A DNA stretch of 64,000 nt from positions 3,472,001-3,536,000 of the forward strand of contig JAQOTA010000052.1 in NCBI GenBank assembly GCA_029532415.1, read 5' to 3'. Shown here in pieces: positions 23,036 through 34,634 of this stretch (position 1 is its first letter; each line of letters opens with the position of its first letter). A model generated the notes under the pieces. The model was not told the DNA's origin. It saw only the letters and a program-made list of their open reading frames with translations, and made no database searches. The stretch is from Marasmius tenuissimus (lineage: Eukaryota; Basidiomycota; Agaricomycetes; Agaricales; Marasmiaceae). A program made the position numbers and the translations under genes.

Positions 23036-24265
23036 GTTCGAAATCTATGGAGAAGCAATATGGAAAGCCGATCGTTGAAGGGAGAGTTTGCGCAATCTTG
23101 TATAAACCAGTTGTACCTATTTTTACTCGTCGAAATTGTCAAAGTATTGTCCGCCCATCTGAAGGCATCCTACTTACCACCGGCTCGGAGTGCATCGCTC
23201 CATTCCTCCGCTCAATGAGGATAGCACTCCAGTCCAGGAATACGTCCAGTCCGAAACCTTCTTCCACCGGAGTCGGATACACAGCCGACTGCCCGTCTGC
23301 GGTGAAGTGGGAAATCGGAGCAAGTTACAGGCCTGGTTTTCATCACCGTCGCTTTTCTGTGAGTTACCGGGCGCGTGGGACGGGTGTGTTGCGCGCTTTT
23401 CGTGTTGGCCCGGGGCAGCTTTTGTGACTCTGAGATACAAACCTTATTCTGTTTGGGCACAGGGAGCGCAAAGCATTGTTCGATCCTGAAATTGAACTAT
23501 GCCTATAACTACATACGGGACAGACAAGGACGAGAGTCGTTAAATGCTGATGCAGTGTCTTCGCTATCAATGTAGTCCTGCAGCGAACTAAGTTGGGTAC
23601 TAGGTGACGCACAGGTCTATTGTCGGCGGGAAGTCCACGGTTGGTTTTCCGCCATGAACTCACCATTGTCCTGACTCTCAGCCGCCATTGTCTAGCTACT
23701 AGTAATATGTCAGACTCCTGGTCTTCATAATTACTATCAACGGCGGCTAAAGTTGCAGGTATGAGAGTTTTAGCACTAGCTTGAACCCCAGCCAGGTGCG
23801 CACTGCCAGTGCGAGATTCATGGACGCGTCACCCGCCTGAGTCCCTCTCAGGTTCTCAGCCTTTTCTGCCGCCAGCATATGGCCAATGCACAGCTTTTTG
23901 TCCTTTGCCCTCATTCCTCCATGCATGTATGAAGGGGGGTTGGCCGACAAGCGGCGGGAACGAACTATCTATTCAGCTCGAAAACCAGCTCGTACCAATG
24001 CACCGCGAAAGGAAACCTCACGGTTGACTATATATCTTCTTGACCCGTACGGCTACTATATGATATCTATGATGCTATCCCTGCCTCAGTTTGAGCTGAT
24101 GAATTCTAAAGTTTCAATATGCATCTCGGAGAGTGTTAACAGAACCTAACGTGCGTCAACATTTCAGATACAAAGTCAATATGCTAATTTAGGCTGTTTT
24201 AGATTGAGGCTTTTGATGTTGGACGAGACTACGCCAACGGTCGATTGTTTTTATTCGAGTAAGGT

Positions 24266-24277
24266 TTAGGGTTAGGG
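24266..24277 (+). repeat. Interstitial telomere-like repeat (TTAGGG)2
   Basis: Two tandem TTAGGG units (the telomere unit of most filamentous fungi) sit 3 bp before a perfect hairpin. The array is too short to be a former telomere with any confidence. Confidence 0.5.
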
Positions 24278-24280
24278 TGC

Positions 24281-24322
24281 CAACACGTGATATGCATCTG
24301 TAGAGATGCATATCACGTGTTG
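24281..24322. repeat. Perfect 19-bp inverted repeat with 4-nt loop
   Basis: The left arm CAACACGTGATATGCATCT (24281-24299) and the right arm AGATGCATATCACGTGTTG (24304-24322) are exact reverse complements around a GTAG loop. Each arm contains CACGTG and ATGCAT. The pairing can extend outward (GCCAAC with GTTGGC) past a small bulge. Confidence 0.9.
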
Positions 24323-25852
24323 CAGTTGGCTGTATAAGCCGTGTATTTCCGAATATGAAGACCATCGAGGTTTTCTTGCTAGAGCTCGAGGCCATGGTGA
24401 AAGGACTCGGCTATCTGTTACAAAGTCTACTGCCGTACGTCTTGTAACGCTATAATGTGCACTTCTAAGTTATACTGAGCTCAAATATCAAAGCTCTTTG
24501 CGACAACGGGGGAACGGGTATCGTTGCAGAATGTGGAAGAAGGATGTTTCCTGATCGCGAATGTGTGCATTCACAGGGTGTCGTATTGCAGCGAAACTAC
24601 GAACGAATTGTAACGCCTCCTACCCGATTCGGGCACGGCGTGGGTCATAGGTTATTCTACTCTACAGTATATAAACCCCGCATAGCGTAGCTAATTACTT
24701 ATCTTTTACTTTACTTGTCTTTGTACATACCATCGGTGATAAACCCTTGTCGTGTTCATTTACGAGTGAGTCTGAGAGCGGGCCCGTCACAAGGCCCATA
24801 CCTGTTATACGAATGCATATGCCGAATTTTGACTTCCGTGCCGTTCCTCGCTCACTATTGCACAGGATGTTGTCTTGGAAGCAGTAAGGATAGATCTTGT
24901 ACAATAGATAAAGCAAGTGTGGCCTAATAACAAAAAGACTTACAGTTTGTACCTGCTGCTTGTCGGCCAACTCCCCTTCATTCAAGGACAAAACTGGCGA
25001 AGCTCAGGAGTCAGGACGGCAGGCAGTCTGTGTGGCTGTGATACCATTTTGGCGGAGCTTACAAAAAAAGGCGGCATCTGAGGGTCTCCTTTCCTTGTAC
25101 TGTAGGATGCTGTGGTTATTTATCCGTGAAATAACACTGATCTCCATCCCACCTACTCTCGCTTGTGGTTTTAATTTTTGGGAGAGATGCTCTGATGAAT
25201 GTCGTATGCAACATCGCCATCCGAGCTGCACAATGCTGCATATAACATCACTGTCTGAGGGTAGGTAGGCCTCTCGAGTCTCGACCATTGTCGCTTCAAA
25301 TTTGCCTGTGATCATGTGAGCGGCAGATTTGGGGTGACACCAGTAGCGCCCAGTTAGCGCCGGCATCAGCTTTTCTCGAAGCCAGAGAAATATCTCGAAT
25401 TCTTCGATCTCTTACTGCATGTTACTGATTATTATATTCGGTGTGAAGCCTTTTTGGGCAGCGCGTCGCTGACGCAATCATCTGGTGGCCGCAAAATGTA
25501 TGTAAGTCCCCTTCTTTGCTGTTTGTCTCATCTCCGGTGGAGAGGGAAGTCCACATCTAGCCACTGCAGTCCTAATTCTGGGCACAAGCAACTGGCATGA
25601 TCATTGTTAATTTCTGCCTTTGTTGCCTTATCTGGAACACCATCTTAGGTATTGTGGCACGAACACTCGGGAGTCAATGAATGATGTAAACCTGTTGTGT
25701 ACGGCTGCCGGCATGGCCTGACACAGTGAACTTCACTTTCTTCGTGCCTGTTGACCTGCCATGGTGGGCTAAATTTGGTTCTTGATTGTTATGAGTTGAA
25801 CCTGCAAAAGACTCACCATTGACCATTGTCAACATAGATATATCCGCTGCGA

Positions 25853-25860
25853 TATATAAA
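25853..25860 (+). promoter_or_regulatory. TATA box of the alpha-kinase gene
   Basis: TATATAAA lies 73 bp before the kinase ATG at 25926. Confidence 0.6.
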
Positions 25861-25925
25861 CACCCCCGAAAAGTGAGACCTTTTGAATCCAGACCCCACC
25901 GATCGACCAAGCTACACAACAAGGC

Positions 25926-28359
25926 ATGTCGGATATTACCCTTTGCTGTGGCGACGATCAAGGCTCTGGCTGTGGTGAGGTTTTCCCTCGAAAACAGAAA
26001 GCCGGCCTTTGTGCTGGTTGTCACGCAGTTGATATCTTATATCAACACGACGAGGCCAAGCAAACCATATTCCGGGCAAGTACCTTCCATCTCGCGCTCA
26101 CCGCTGTCTATTTCTAATTAACTGAATCTGTTTGACTAGAATATGCCACAGTGTACGTCCTGTGGAGTGAAATGGAAAAACCTCCGGGGTAACAAATGTG
26201 GTGGCTGTCGAAAAGGTACGTTCTCTTATTTGCAATTACATGTTTTTTGTTGATGTTCATGAGCACTGTTAGCTGACGAAGACACTGCATCAATGCCTCC
26301 TCCTCCATCGCAATCCACAATCCCCACTGCCCAGCACCATTCTGATATCACCGTCACTATACCAACTACACATCAGCCACCGGCGCCGCCCCCACCGACG
26401 CAAATCAATCAAGCGGTTGATCATCCTGGAAAAGCAATCTTCCAGTCACAAATGAAGGCTGGCAAGGCTGCTGCTGCTCGTGAGGCTGAGCAGCGATTCG
26501 CTCAACACCGACAAGCTGCAGTTTCTGGGAAGCATATGATCCAGACGTATTTGCATGCTTATACAGACGCCACAAAACCCAAGGCTATTATGTCAGTCGG
26601 ATCATCAATGGCATCCTGGGATGCTGACCGTCCGTTGAAAGGCAAGTTATCCTCAAGCTAATTTCAATCCACTGGTTTATTGATGACTGATTCAACTTCT
26701 CTTCTAGAAGCTATTGCTGCTAAGGTTCGAGAAATCAACGTCGAGGTCTGGGAACCAAACACCTCAGGAAGTCTTCAGGAGTAAGTGCTCCTCTTTTCAT
26801 ACTTGAACTAAACTCTATTATTAACAATAATTTTAGGGACGACTACTTCATCCGTCTACCTGGCACTCCCCCGATTCGTTTGTTGTACGGATCAGAACAT
26901 GGTACTATCGGAGAGCTCTACGATATTCACCGTAGCTACCCCGCCTCCCAGGAATCATGGTTCAGGCTCCCCGGAGAGACAGCATCCTCAAAGAAGACCA
27001 AGGAGTTCAAGGAAACTATACATATCTGGTTAGTTCTCCGCATTGCAAAGGTTTGACTTTTCCTTTTCCACTTTGGTTTGAGTCGCACTTAACCTACATC
27101 CCACATATTACATAACATCTTTAGATTGAGCAGAGAGACGGCCCTTTGCCGACTGGCTTCCTGGACAGCAATACTGGAGTTTCCAAGAAGCGTAAAGCAC
27201 CAGCGAACGAGGCAAATTCTACGGCCAAGAAGTCCCGAGGTGAGTAGGAGTACTCTGATCTGGGGTTTCAAGATTCTGACGTGATTCGGTGAGCAGTTGG
27301 TCCGCCCGTATCAACCTTTCAGCTTGACCTTGCGGTAGGAGGTACTCCATCGGGTCCTTTGCCAGTTGCAGAACCAGACGCGGGTGATGAGCTGGTCCAA
27401 TTCGAGTTTGCAGAATGGATTGAAACCCCTTCCGGACGAGGACAGTTCAATTGGACTGGAGACGATCTGCACGAGGGAAAACTAGCTTGCCGTCCATTTG
27501 CAAATGGCGCATCCAAACTAGTTTTCTTGGTATGTGCTATCGAATTATGATATTGTCCCCTTGCGCTGACTTCATATTATATCAAGCTCGTTATCGCCGG
27601 CAAGCGATATGTCGCAAAGCGTTATGCCGTTATCCCCGATGGTAACTCACTCAGCAATCTCGAGGATGTTGGCGAGATTACAATGCTTCAAAATCTACGC
27701 CTTCTTGAACAGGAGTTGAGAGTCCAGAAGCAGGGTGCATACTTCTTGAAGGAGTTTTACTCCACTGCACGGAAGGAGGGAGCAGTCCTCAGTACCGGTA
27801 AGTCAAGGGTGATTTCCCGGTCGCCGAATACTAAGCTGACATTTTGTCACTCGATATAGAGTTTACCTTCACCGATTGTTGGTTTGCCCGTGAGATTGTT
27901 AATGATGCGGCCCCAAGCCCATCTAAAGCCTCCGGAGTCGTGACAGAAGATTATGAGTTCCAGACTGCTGGTGACGATCCGGGCAGCATCTACTGGCTCA
28001 TTGAGCCCTATCACGCCATTCAGACTACCAAATACAGTGGCACACTTTCGGAATGTGACAAAAAGACCCTTCCCTTCAAGACAATGTCTGCTTTCGCACA
28101 TTTCACCCATTACTGGAGTTTCGGGACTCTTGTTTACGTTGATTTACAGTGTCAGTTTTCTTCTGCCTCAGGGACGGTAACTTACTGACATTGTCACTAG
28201 CCTCGCACGCATTCAAAAACGGTCGCGTCTCACGTGTCCTATTTGACACAATGACCCACACCCAAAAGAGGGGGTAAGTTCACTCTCTTGCTATAGTTCT
28301 GGCTATACAATCATCTGATTCATTTCAACTCACAGTTCCAGTGGTCCTGGTGATCACGG
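25926..28359 (+). pseudogene. Alpha-kinase (MHCK/eEF2K type) with zinc ribbons, 5' part, interrupted by retroelement
   Basis: Exons 1-10 plus the start of exon 11 join in frame (25926-26075, 26140-26215, 26273-26641, 26708-26780, 26837-27050, 27125-27239, 27297-27529, 27587-27797, 27860-28150, 28201-28273, 28336-28359). Exons 1-2 encode Cys-rich ribbons (CCGDDQGSGC, CAGC, CTSC, CGGC). A Pro/Thr-rich linker follows, then the atypical alpha-kinase domain: KRYVAKRY (ATP-binding lysine), AYFLKEFY, CWFAREIV, YWLIEP, LVYVDLQ and GPGDHG (the GxGxxG loop). Introns 1 and 3 use GC donors (GCAAGT). The frame meets the element exactly after the GDHG codons and stops within ~50 nt of LTR sequence. The missing 3' part is at 45128-45339. 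Without the insertion the protein would have 678 residues. Kinases of this type phosphorylate Ser/Thr, often in helices. Confidence 0.9.
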
Positions 28360-31061
28360 TGTAAAGCGCCACTCGCGGTGTATAATAAAATCTAACTCGT
28401 AGGTCAAATCCTTCCAACACTCAAGAGTGTAGCTGAAGGGTGCGGGAATCGGGGATCGGCGTTGATCGTAGGTTCCGCTCTTAGCCAGACTGCAATAGTA
28501 GGCTGAAGGAAATCTGACTCAAGAAACTATCCAACTAAGGTAGCTTCGCCTCTGAAACCAGTTCGGAGGTCAAAAGTGGGGTTCGGAAGAGAGGTTTATA
28601 GGTTGTTTCGGGAGTGTAGAGTTTGTTTGATGCTTCGGAAGTGCGTTCTTAGGCTTCAACTAGCTTCAGAACCACTCGAACAGCGAGGGGTAACAAGACA
28701 ATCAAATCAAACAATGGCAATAAGACTCCAATCAAGTCTGTCAATGACCGAAGACCAACTGTCAACGGCGAACAATATCCTCAGCCCAATTAGCTTCGGA
28801 AGTTCAACAATAGCTCAGCCAGTCAAGTCGGCGTCGCAGACAAACAATGCAAAGTCAAGGTCAAGCAAGTGTTCAATGGATTTTCTAGGTTTGGGCAAAC
28901 AAAGTTCTATTCCGTTCTAATGTCTCTCCAGAAGCGCTCCCGAGTCAACTGACTACCCAACAAGTGGAATAGCTTCGTATCCTCTGAATACTAATCGTAC
29001 GGATTGCTTGGGGATTCTTGATGAAAACCCCACTGCTTATATACCCTAGGAGGCTCTAATTCTACCTAATTGTACAAATATCGAATAAACCATGCCTCGG
29101 AGGCATAAACTACCTACTTTGGAATATACTTGGAGAGTTTTGTGTTTAATCTACGCTTTTGAACCCCAAAGTCAAAACCAATAATTTGCTTCGGAAGTAT
29201 CATCAGCCTCGAACATTCTCTAACATTCTTTTCTTCCGGGTCTCTCCTATCGATGGTTCCGTTCTGCCTATCTGCCTCCGCAGCATTGATTCTCCGGTTC
29301 TAGACCCTTCAATCGTCGTAGGTCATCCTGTTCTGTTTGCCTCCGAAGCATATACTCCCTTCGTCTGAAGCAAAGTACCTGCCTCCGAAGTGCTACTAGA
29401 TGCCTATATTCATGGAGTTACCCAGCCGTTCATAGCCAGGTCGATGTCCTTTCCGTAGCTCGGATAATTCTGAGGTCCTGCCATCCATATGGCCGCCCCA
29501 CTATATCCAATCTTGGTGCCTTGGATACCGGGTAATAGTTCAATGGTTCAGCCAGAACTCCCACTCGATTCTTTGGTACACCATTCCTTTCTTTCCAGTC
29601 CCTTGCCTCCCAGTGCAGTTGAGCACTGTGTTTTGCCACCAGCACCAACTATGCCCTTAGTACAGTCAATATCTCCATGTACGAGTATAAGGGAGGCACC
29701 TTGACGGTGCAACTCCTTCGATCACTTCTCGATCATTGTTTAGCGCCCAGTGCCTGGTTCGGATCCACGCCTCCGAAGCGCTAATTTCCTAGTTTCCGAA
29801 GTAAAATTTCCATTTCAGCGGCCAGTCCAGAGGTCAGTAAAAGCAAGTGCTAGGTTGTCCCAATTCCTTGCTTACTTTTCCCCGAGCGTACTATGGCACG
29901 CTTGCATAACATTGAAGACCACTTTCGCAACTTACTCTATAGTAAGCCTTTCTACTTTCTAGATTCCGAGGCGGCCTTCTGACTTCCTCTCCAGAGTTGT
30001 ATAAGCTCTGGTGGTATCCAGAAGATTACTCTGATAAGATCAAGGAGCGCCGCATCATCCTACCCATTCCACTCGACGCAGAACGAGAAGCTATCCTCGG
30101 AATCATCTTCCAGCAGTTCTTCCTCAGTCGCCACAGATCCGTCTACTGGGGCTACGTGATTCGTTACGACATGATCCAGGACGAAATCTATCTCTGCGAG
30201 GACACCTTTGACCACTTCATTCCTCACGACGCCAGGTCTATCATCGACATGGTTGCCGAGTCCATTGCTCGAGTGGGATTCCTCGACTTCAAAACCGCTC
30301 GTACTCCTGGAGCCGTCAACGCTTGGATCGACGCCGTCGTCAGCTGTGCTGAGTGCCCAGCACCTCCGAAGCTTGACTATACCAAGCTCTCGTTCTTCCG
30401 GTATTCCCCTGTCATGGGTCGTTGGCTCTCTCTATCCTTTTCTTTCTATAATCCTATTTTATGCGATCCATTCTATACCGATTATCTAGATCATGAAACC
30501 TTCATTGATTCTTATTATCCTGAAGATTCCGACGTAGATAATTACTTCGGTTGGGATGAGGTAGCTCTAGCCAATATGGATGACTAGCGTAACCTGTAGT
30601 ATACCTAGTATACTTGCATCAATCATGCCTCCAAAGCGAGGCCTCGACCTTATACCAAGCTTCTGAGGCTCGACTTAGTCTCTCTCTCCGACCATCCATG
30701 CTTCCGCGGTGACCTCCTCTGTCTATCCCTACTAGTACGGGTCTTCGTTAAGTCTGATTCTGTTATTCTAATCCTTAGTACGATGCCTCCGAGCCACTGG
30801 AGATATTCCCTTGTTATGACTACAGGTCCTAGTCGTGCCTCCGAAGTGATACTTTCGTCAGCTATACGACTCCTACAGTTTTCAGAGATAAGGAGAGACG
30901 CCTCCGAGGCGCTATTCTTTCCTTATGCTAGGATCTGAGCCTTTTACTAGCCGCTCGGGACTCGCTCTAGTACTCGTATTACCTAGTCATTTCTTATCTG
31001 TTTTATGCTAAAATCGCACAAAACAAGGCTCCGAAGCTGCTTTTTAATAGCAGGCGCTACA
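28360..31061 (-). repeat. LTR copy 1 (2,702 bp)
   Basis: Starts TGTAAAGCGCC and ends GGCGCTACA, an imperfect terminal inverted repeat with TG...CA ends. A minus-strand TATATAAG (29043-29036) is a candidate LTR promoter about 680 bp before the LTR's 3' end in element orientation. Many copies of a GCCTCCGAAGC-like motif are scattered through it. It carries a two-exon gene on the plus strand (29893-30587). Confidence 0.85.
29893..30587 (+). CDS. LTR-encoded two-exon protein, copy 1 (213 aa, unknown)
   Basis: Exon 1 (29893-29941) and exon 2 (29995-30587) join across GTAAGC...CCAG to an uninterrupted 213-residue frame. The protein starts MARLHNIEDHFRNLLYKLYKL and is rich in aromatic and acidic residues: WWYPEDYSDK, RSVYWGYVIRYDM, YLCEDTFDHF and a very acidic C-terminal tail (YYPEDSDVDN, ending ANMDD). 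One Cys pair (SCAEC) is seen. I do not recognise a family. It lies inside the LTR on the strand opposite to the element sense strand, so its intron would be kept in element RNA. Copies at 36926 and 43959 appear identical. The intact frame plus a clean intron argue for a real gene. Confidence 0.7.
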
Positions 31062-31077
31062 TCTCCCCCAAAGCAAA
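31062..31077 (-). promoter_or_regulatory. Polypurine tract before the LTR, copy 1
   Basis: On the minus strand TTTGCTTTGGGGGAGA directly abuts the TGTAGCGCC start of the LTR, the position and composition expected of the plus-strand primer of reverse transcription. A hairpin with 6-bp stem and TCCC loop (plus-strand reading, 31082-31097) lies 4 nt away on the internal side. Confidence 0.65.
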
Positions 31078-31499
31078 CTCCAGACCGTCCCCGGTCTAGT
31101 GTTTGTATGAGCGGAGGGGCTCTAGCGCGCATCCTTCCTTCTTTATTGACGGTTTCCCACGCCATCAGACGACTTCCGACCCTCTGTTCTTCAGAGGTAG
31201 GTCTTCCCATTAATTTCCGCTGGTCAGAGCACCGCCAATCACTCGTTGCTAGGGCAATCTGATCTTACCCGGGTCCCAGAACCTTCCCCAATATTCTATT
31301 TCCAAATCGAGTGAACTTCCAATCATCCTAGTGACTTCGAATGGTTCAACTTCCAAGTCACGAATATTTCTAAGTCCATCAGTCAGCCTCTGAAGTCATA
31401 GTTGAGTCAGACTGCGGAGGTTCCCGTCGGTTATTCCCGTAGGTCACGCAAATTGCCGAATGTGGCGGTTGTGGTTGAGTTTTGAACTTAGCCGAGGGG

Positions 31500-31520
31500 G
31501 TGCTTCTGAGGCTATATAAG
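31500..31520 (+). promoter_or_regulatory. Promoter module of the 821-aa cargo gene, copy 1
   Basis: GTGCTTCTGAGG followed at once by a TATATAAG box lies 56 bp before the cargo ATG at 31576, with a C/T-rich leader between. The same module recurs at 35291-35310 in the unit and in the second copy at 38533-38553. Confidence 0.65.
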
Positions 31521-31575
31521 ACCTGCGTTTTTCTCGCTAAGTCCCCATATTCTCCCCACATCCGCAGACTCCCCA

Positions 31576-34500
31576 ATGGCTCCTCCGCACCTCGTTACCC
31601 TCGCCCTTCAAAACTACGACATCCCTGCCGACTTCTTTCCCTTTATCTCTCCTCTCTATGACTTCATCCTAACTTTCCGCAAACTCGGCGCCGCGCTTCA
31701 CCAGAGCAATTCTCGCACCGAGCTACGCGAGTTATTCACCAAGCATAAGAGAATCTTGGTGAGAAATTTCCATTGATTCCTCTCATTCTGTTTGACCGAA
31801 CCTCTATTTCAGCTTCAACTTTCCCGGCTCCGATCAGAGAGTGGAGGGATGGAGGACACCTTTGCCGGTTCCTTCATCCTTACCCTCTTTGACGCTTGTC
31901 ATTCACATTTCAACGCCTCCGAACCGTTCAAGAAGGCTGTCAAAGGTTGGTGGCCTCAGTCGCATTCTCAGCGTAACAAGCTTCGGCGGCACGGCTGTTC
32001 TGTAAGCTCGGCCCCTCCTTTCTTTATTTCTATTTCCATTAATTCCTTCCTATACAGCCCTTCGACCTTTCCAAGCTTCCTGACGCCGCCATGGACCGTC
32101 ATTTCTTGTCTCTGAAGCCCTCCACACCGCCGGCTCCTTCTCAACATCTTGGTACCATCGACGTCGATGCCAGCGACGACAACAACGATACTGTTCAAGC
32201 TGGCCCATCCAGGGTCGTTGAGTGCGGAAGTTCTGACGATGACTCCTCCAACGCCGTCAGCGCTTCGGAGGAGCATGTCCCCACTCACGATTCCTCGTCT
32301 CGCGGCTCATCCTACGTTGTCCCTGATCCGCCTGAAGACCCTCAGGCCGGTGCTTCCTCCTCAGACGACAACGACTTTGAGCCTCCTCCAGCTTCCGCGG
32401 AGGAAATCAACAGGTTCGTTCTTTCTCAACGCCTCGGAGACATCATGCCAACTCCGATCTTCCCTCCCTCTCACCGTCGACCTCGTATCCGTCATCCTGT
32501 GTCTCCGAATCATCAACACTGGGGTCCTCGATCTAGGGTGAGTCCTCATATTCCTTCCTTGTTTCTAACTCAGTTATTAACTCCCTTGTGACAGCGCCGA
32601 TCTGCATCTTCTTCCTCAGATGCTGATTCTGACGATGAGGGGGAGACAGCTCCATCAATCCAGACTCGTCCCCTCATGTCTCGTACCGACCATGAGGATA
32701 TTGAAATGTCTGTGGTCGATGCTTCCGAACCATCAGCTGATGGTGGTTTCACTACGGTAAGCACATCTAACTCCTGTTTCCATTCTCAATTCTAACTTCT
32801 TATCCATTCAGAATAACATGGCCATCGACGACGAGGCCGGTGATGGAGAGGAGGACGACAAAGACATCGAGGAACACTCTATGTCTAGTCGCGAGGTTAA
32901 GGAGCGCCGGGAGGCTCTGTCATCCCTGAAGAACTTGGGGAACCCCCGAGTTCCTCGTCCTCGCTCAGAAACCCCACCCCCGATTCCTCCTTCCGCGGCG
33001 GTAATCAAGGTCAGTCCTTCTTCTTCCTCACTTCATTCTCTTTGGTCTAACTTAATTTCCTTCAGACTCGAATTGGACGAACAGTGAACGCTCCGAGGCG
33101 TCCAGGTAGTTCAACGGCGGTCATACCTACCGTAAGTCTTCTTTTCTTGTCTAAGGAATTCTTCTCATCCTTTATCCTCAGATGCGTCCTTCATCTGGTC
33201 CTTTGACCTCGAAGCGGAAGCGCGAGTCTACCCCGGAGCCTCAGCATTCTACTCGAGCTCGCTCAATGTCTGCTGCGGCAGCTCCCGCTTCTGAAGATGA
33301 GGAGTCCAGTGGATCCGACTCTCCCCCTCCTAAGAAGGCGAAGACCTCCAGCAAGGCAAAGGGAAAGGGGCCGGCTCATCAGCACTCTGGTTCTCGTTCC
33401 CGTGCGCGTTTTTATGAGCGCCCTCAGTACGGAACACCCCCTCCCGACTTCAAATCCCCTGACGATATGGAAATCCGCGACGCGGACTCTGTTCTTGGCA
33501 CCCCCAATAAGTCGGTGAGTCTCTTCCCCTTTACTCGGCTTATTTCCTGGCTCTGACTTATTTCCCAGCCTGCTCCACTCTGGACCTCACTCCCCGGTAC
33601 CAACAATGCCGACGAGGAGAGGCCCGAGTTCTGGGACCCCGTCAATGGTTATTTCTTGTCGAAAGGTCAATCTGGAGTTCCCGACGGAGTTATCCAAGGT
33701 AAGTCTCCCAGACTCATCTCTTCTCTATTCTCTCTAATCTTGTCCTACAGACCTCCGTGGCTACCTTTCGGTCCCAGGTCAACTTGACCTCCATGTTAAC
33801 CACTTTGTTAACGCCACGGCTCCAATGCGTGCAGTGAGTACTTCTGCCTTATTCCTTTCTTGAGTCTTGACTCTGATTCTTACTTCAGCCTGCTCTGGGT
33901 CGCTCAAAGCTGGTGTGCTTTAGCTGCGTGCTTCACCCGGAGACTTGCGTTCCATTTCCTGCCGACGACGACCAACATCTCTCCAACTCACGGAAGTGTC
34001 TCTTCTGCGTGCAGAAGAAGCTATCATGCGTAATGAGCTGTCCTTCCGAGGAGTTCGACAAGATGAAGGAGCTCTGCGCAGGCTGGGGTGAAAGTAGTGA
34101 GGCTGGTACGTGTCTTTCCCCGTCCATTTCCTACAGTTCTGATCCTCTTTTCTTAGGACTGAGCCGTCAATTCGAGGAGATCGCCAATGGTCGGCGCACC
34201 GTCGAGAGGCTTATCAACACTCGGAACGATTTGGACACCGAGATTCAACGGCTCGCCGATCGTGATGCCACTTTGGTTGCGAAGCTTCGGGAGTGCTGTC
34301 GCGACCCTCGAGACATACTTCGAGTTCTCTCCCGCAACGACCCCAACTTCCAGCTCAGCATGCCGACTATCATGCAGCTATGCTCGGTTTTCGGATGGGA
34401 CTTCTCTGAACTCCCCGAACCTTTTCAGTTTGGTCGGCACACAGATGGCACCCCCTACCTTCGGAACCAGGCTCAGGGTGACGTTCTGATGATCCCTTCC

Positions 34501-34634
34501 ACTTCCGAGTTCCCTACTGGCACTCCCGCCCCTGCTGCCGGTCCTTCTCGTGTAAGTCCTCTTTTCCACTTTCTTCACCTCCTTTTACTAAGTGCTTGCC
34601 TTAGAAGGGTGGTCTCTTGTTTTCTCTCGATTGA
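31576..34634 (+). CDS. Cargo gene of the retroelement, copy 1: 821-aa nuclear-like protein with Zn2Cys6-type cysteines
   Basis: Twelve exons join in frame: 31576-31758, 31813-32001, 32058-32537, 32595-32756, 32812-33009, 33066-33131, 33182-33514, 33569-33698, 33751-33833, 33889-34105, 34157-34551 and 34605-34634. The N terminus (~125 residues) is a helical region. A long acidic/Ser-Pro region follows, with basic nuclear-type signals (SKRKRES, PPKKAKTSSKAKGKG). Exon 10 has CFSCVLHPETC and, 16 residues on, CLFCVQKKLSC, each C-x2-C-x6-C as in Gal4-type binuclear zinc clusters but with a long linker. A coiled-coil-like stretch (RTVERLINTRNDLDTEIQRL) follows. It looks like a DNA-binding or chromatin protein, but no transposase or polymerase motif is seen. 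Every intron is a clean GT-AG intron with an intact frame, which implies selection or recent origin. It lies antisense to the element. Confidence 0.8.

Larger units (their letters stand above)
23036..25852. other. Intergenic, no recognisable gene; contains a perfect hairpin
   Basis: No domain-bearing frame was found. There is a TATA-like TATATAAA at 24668-24675 with no supported gene behind it, and the hairpin at 24281-24322 next to a telomere-like repeat (24266-24277). Confidence 0.4.

Noticed and set aside
23047..23427. Possible gene downstream of cutinase
   Set aside because: Overlapping frames on both strands cover the same DNA, none with a domain or plausible splice pattern.
24281..24322. 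Rho-independent terminator
   Set aside because: No flanking gene and no U-run, and such terminators are not expected in a fungal nucleus.
28576..28920. 114-codon open frame in each LTR (plus strand)
   Set aside because: Composition is repetitive, no intron or promoter supports it, and it overlaps the likely transcribed end of the LTR on the other strand. It is not called as a gene.
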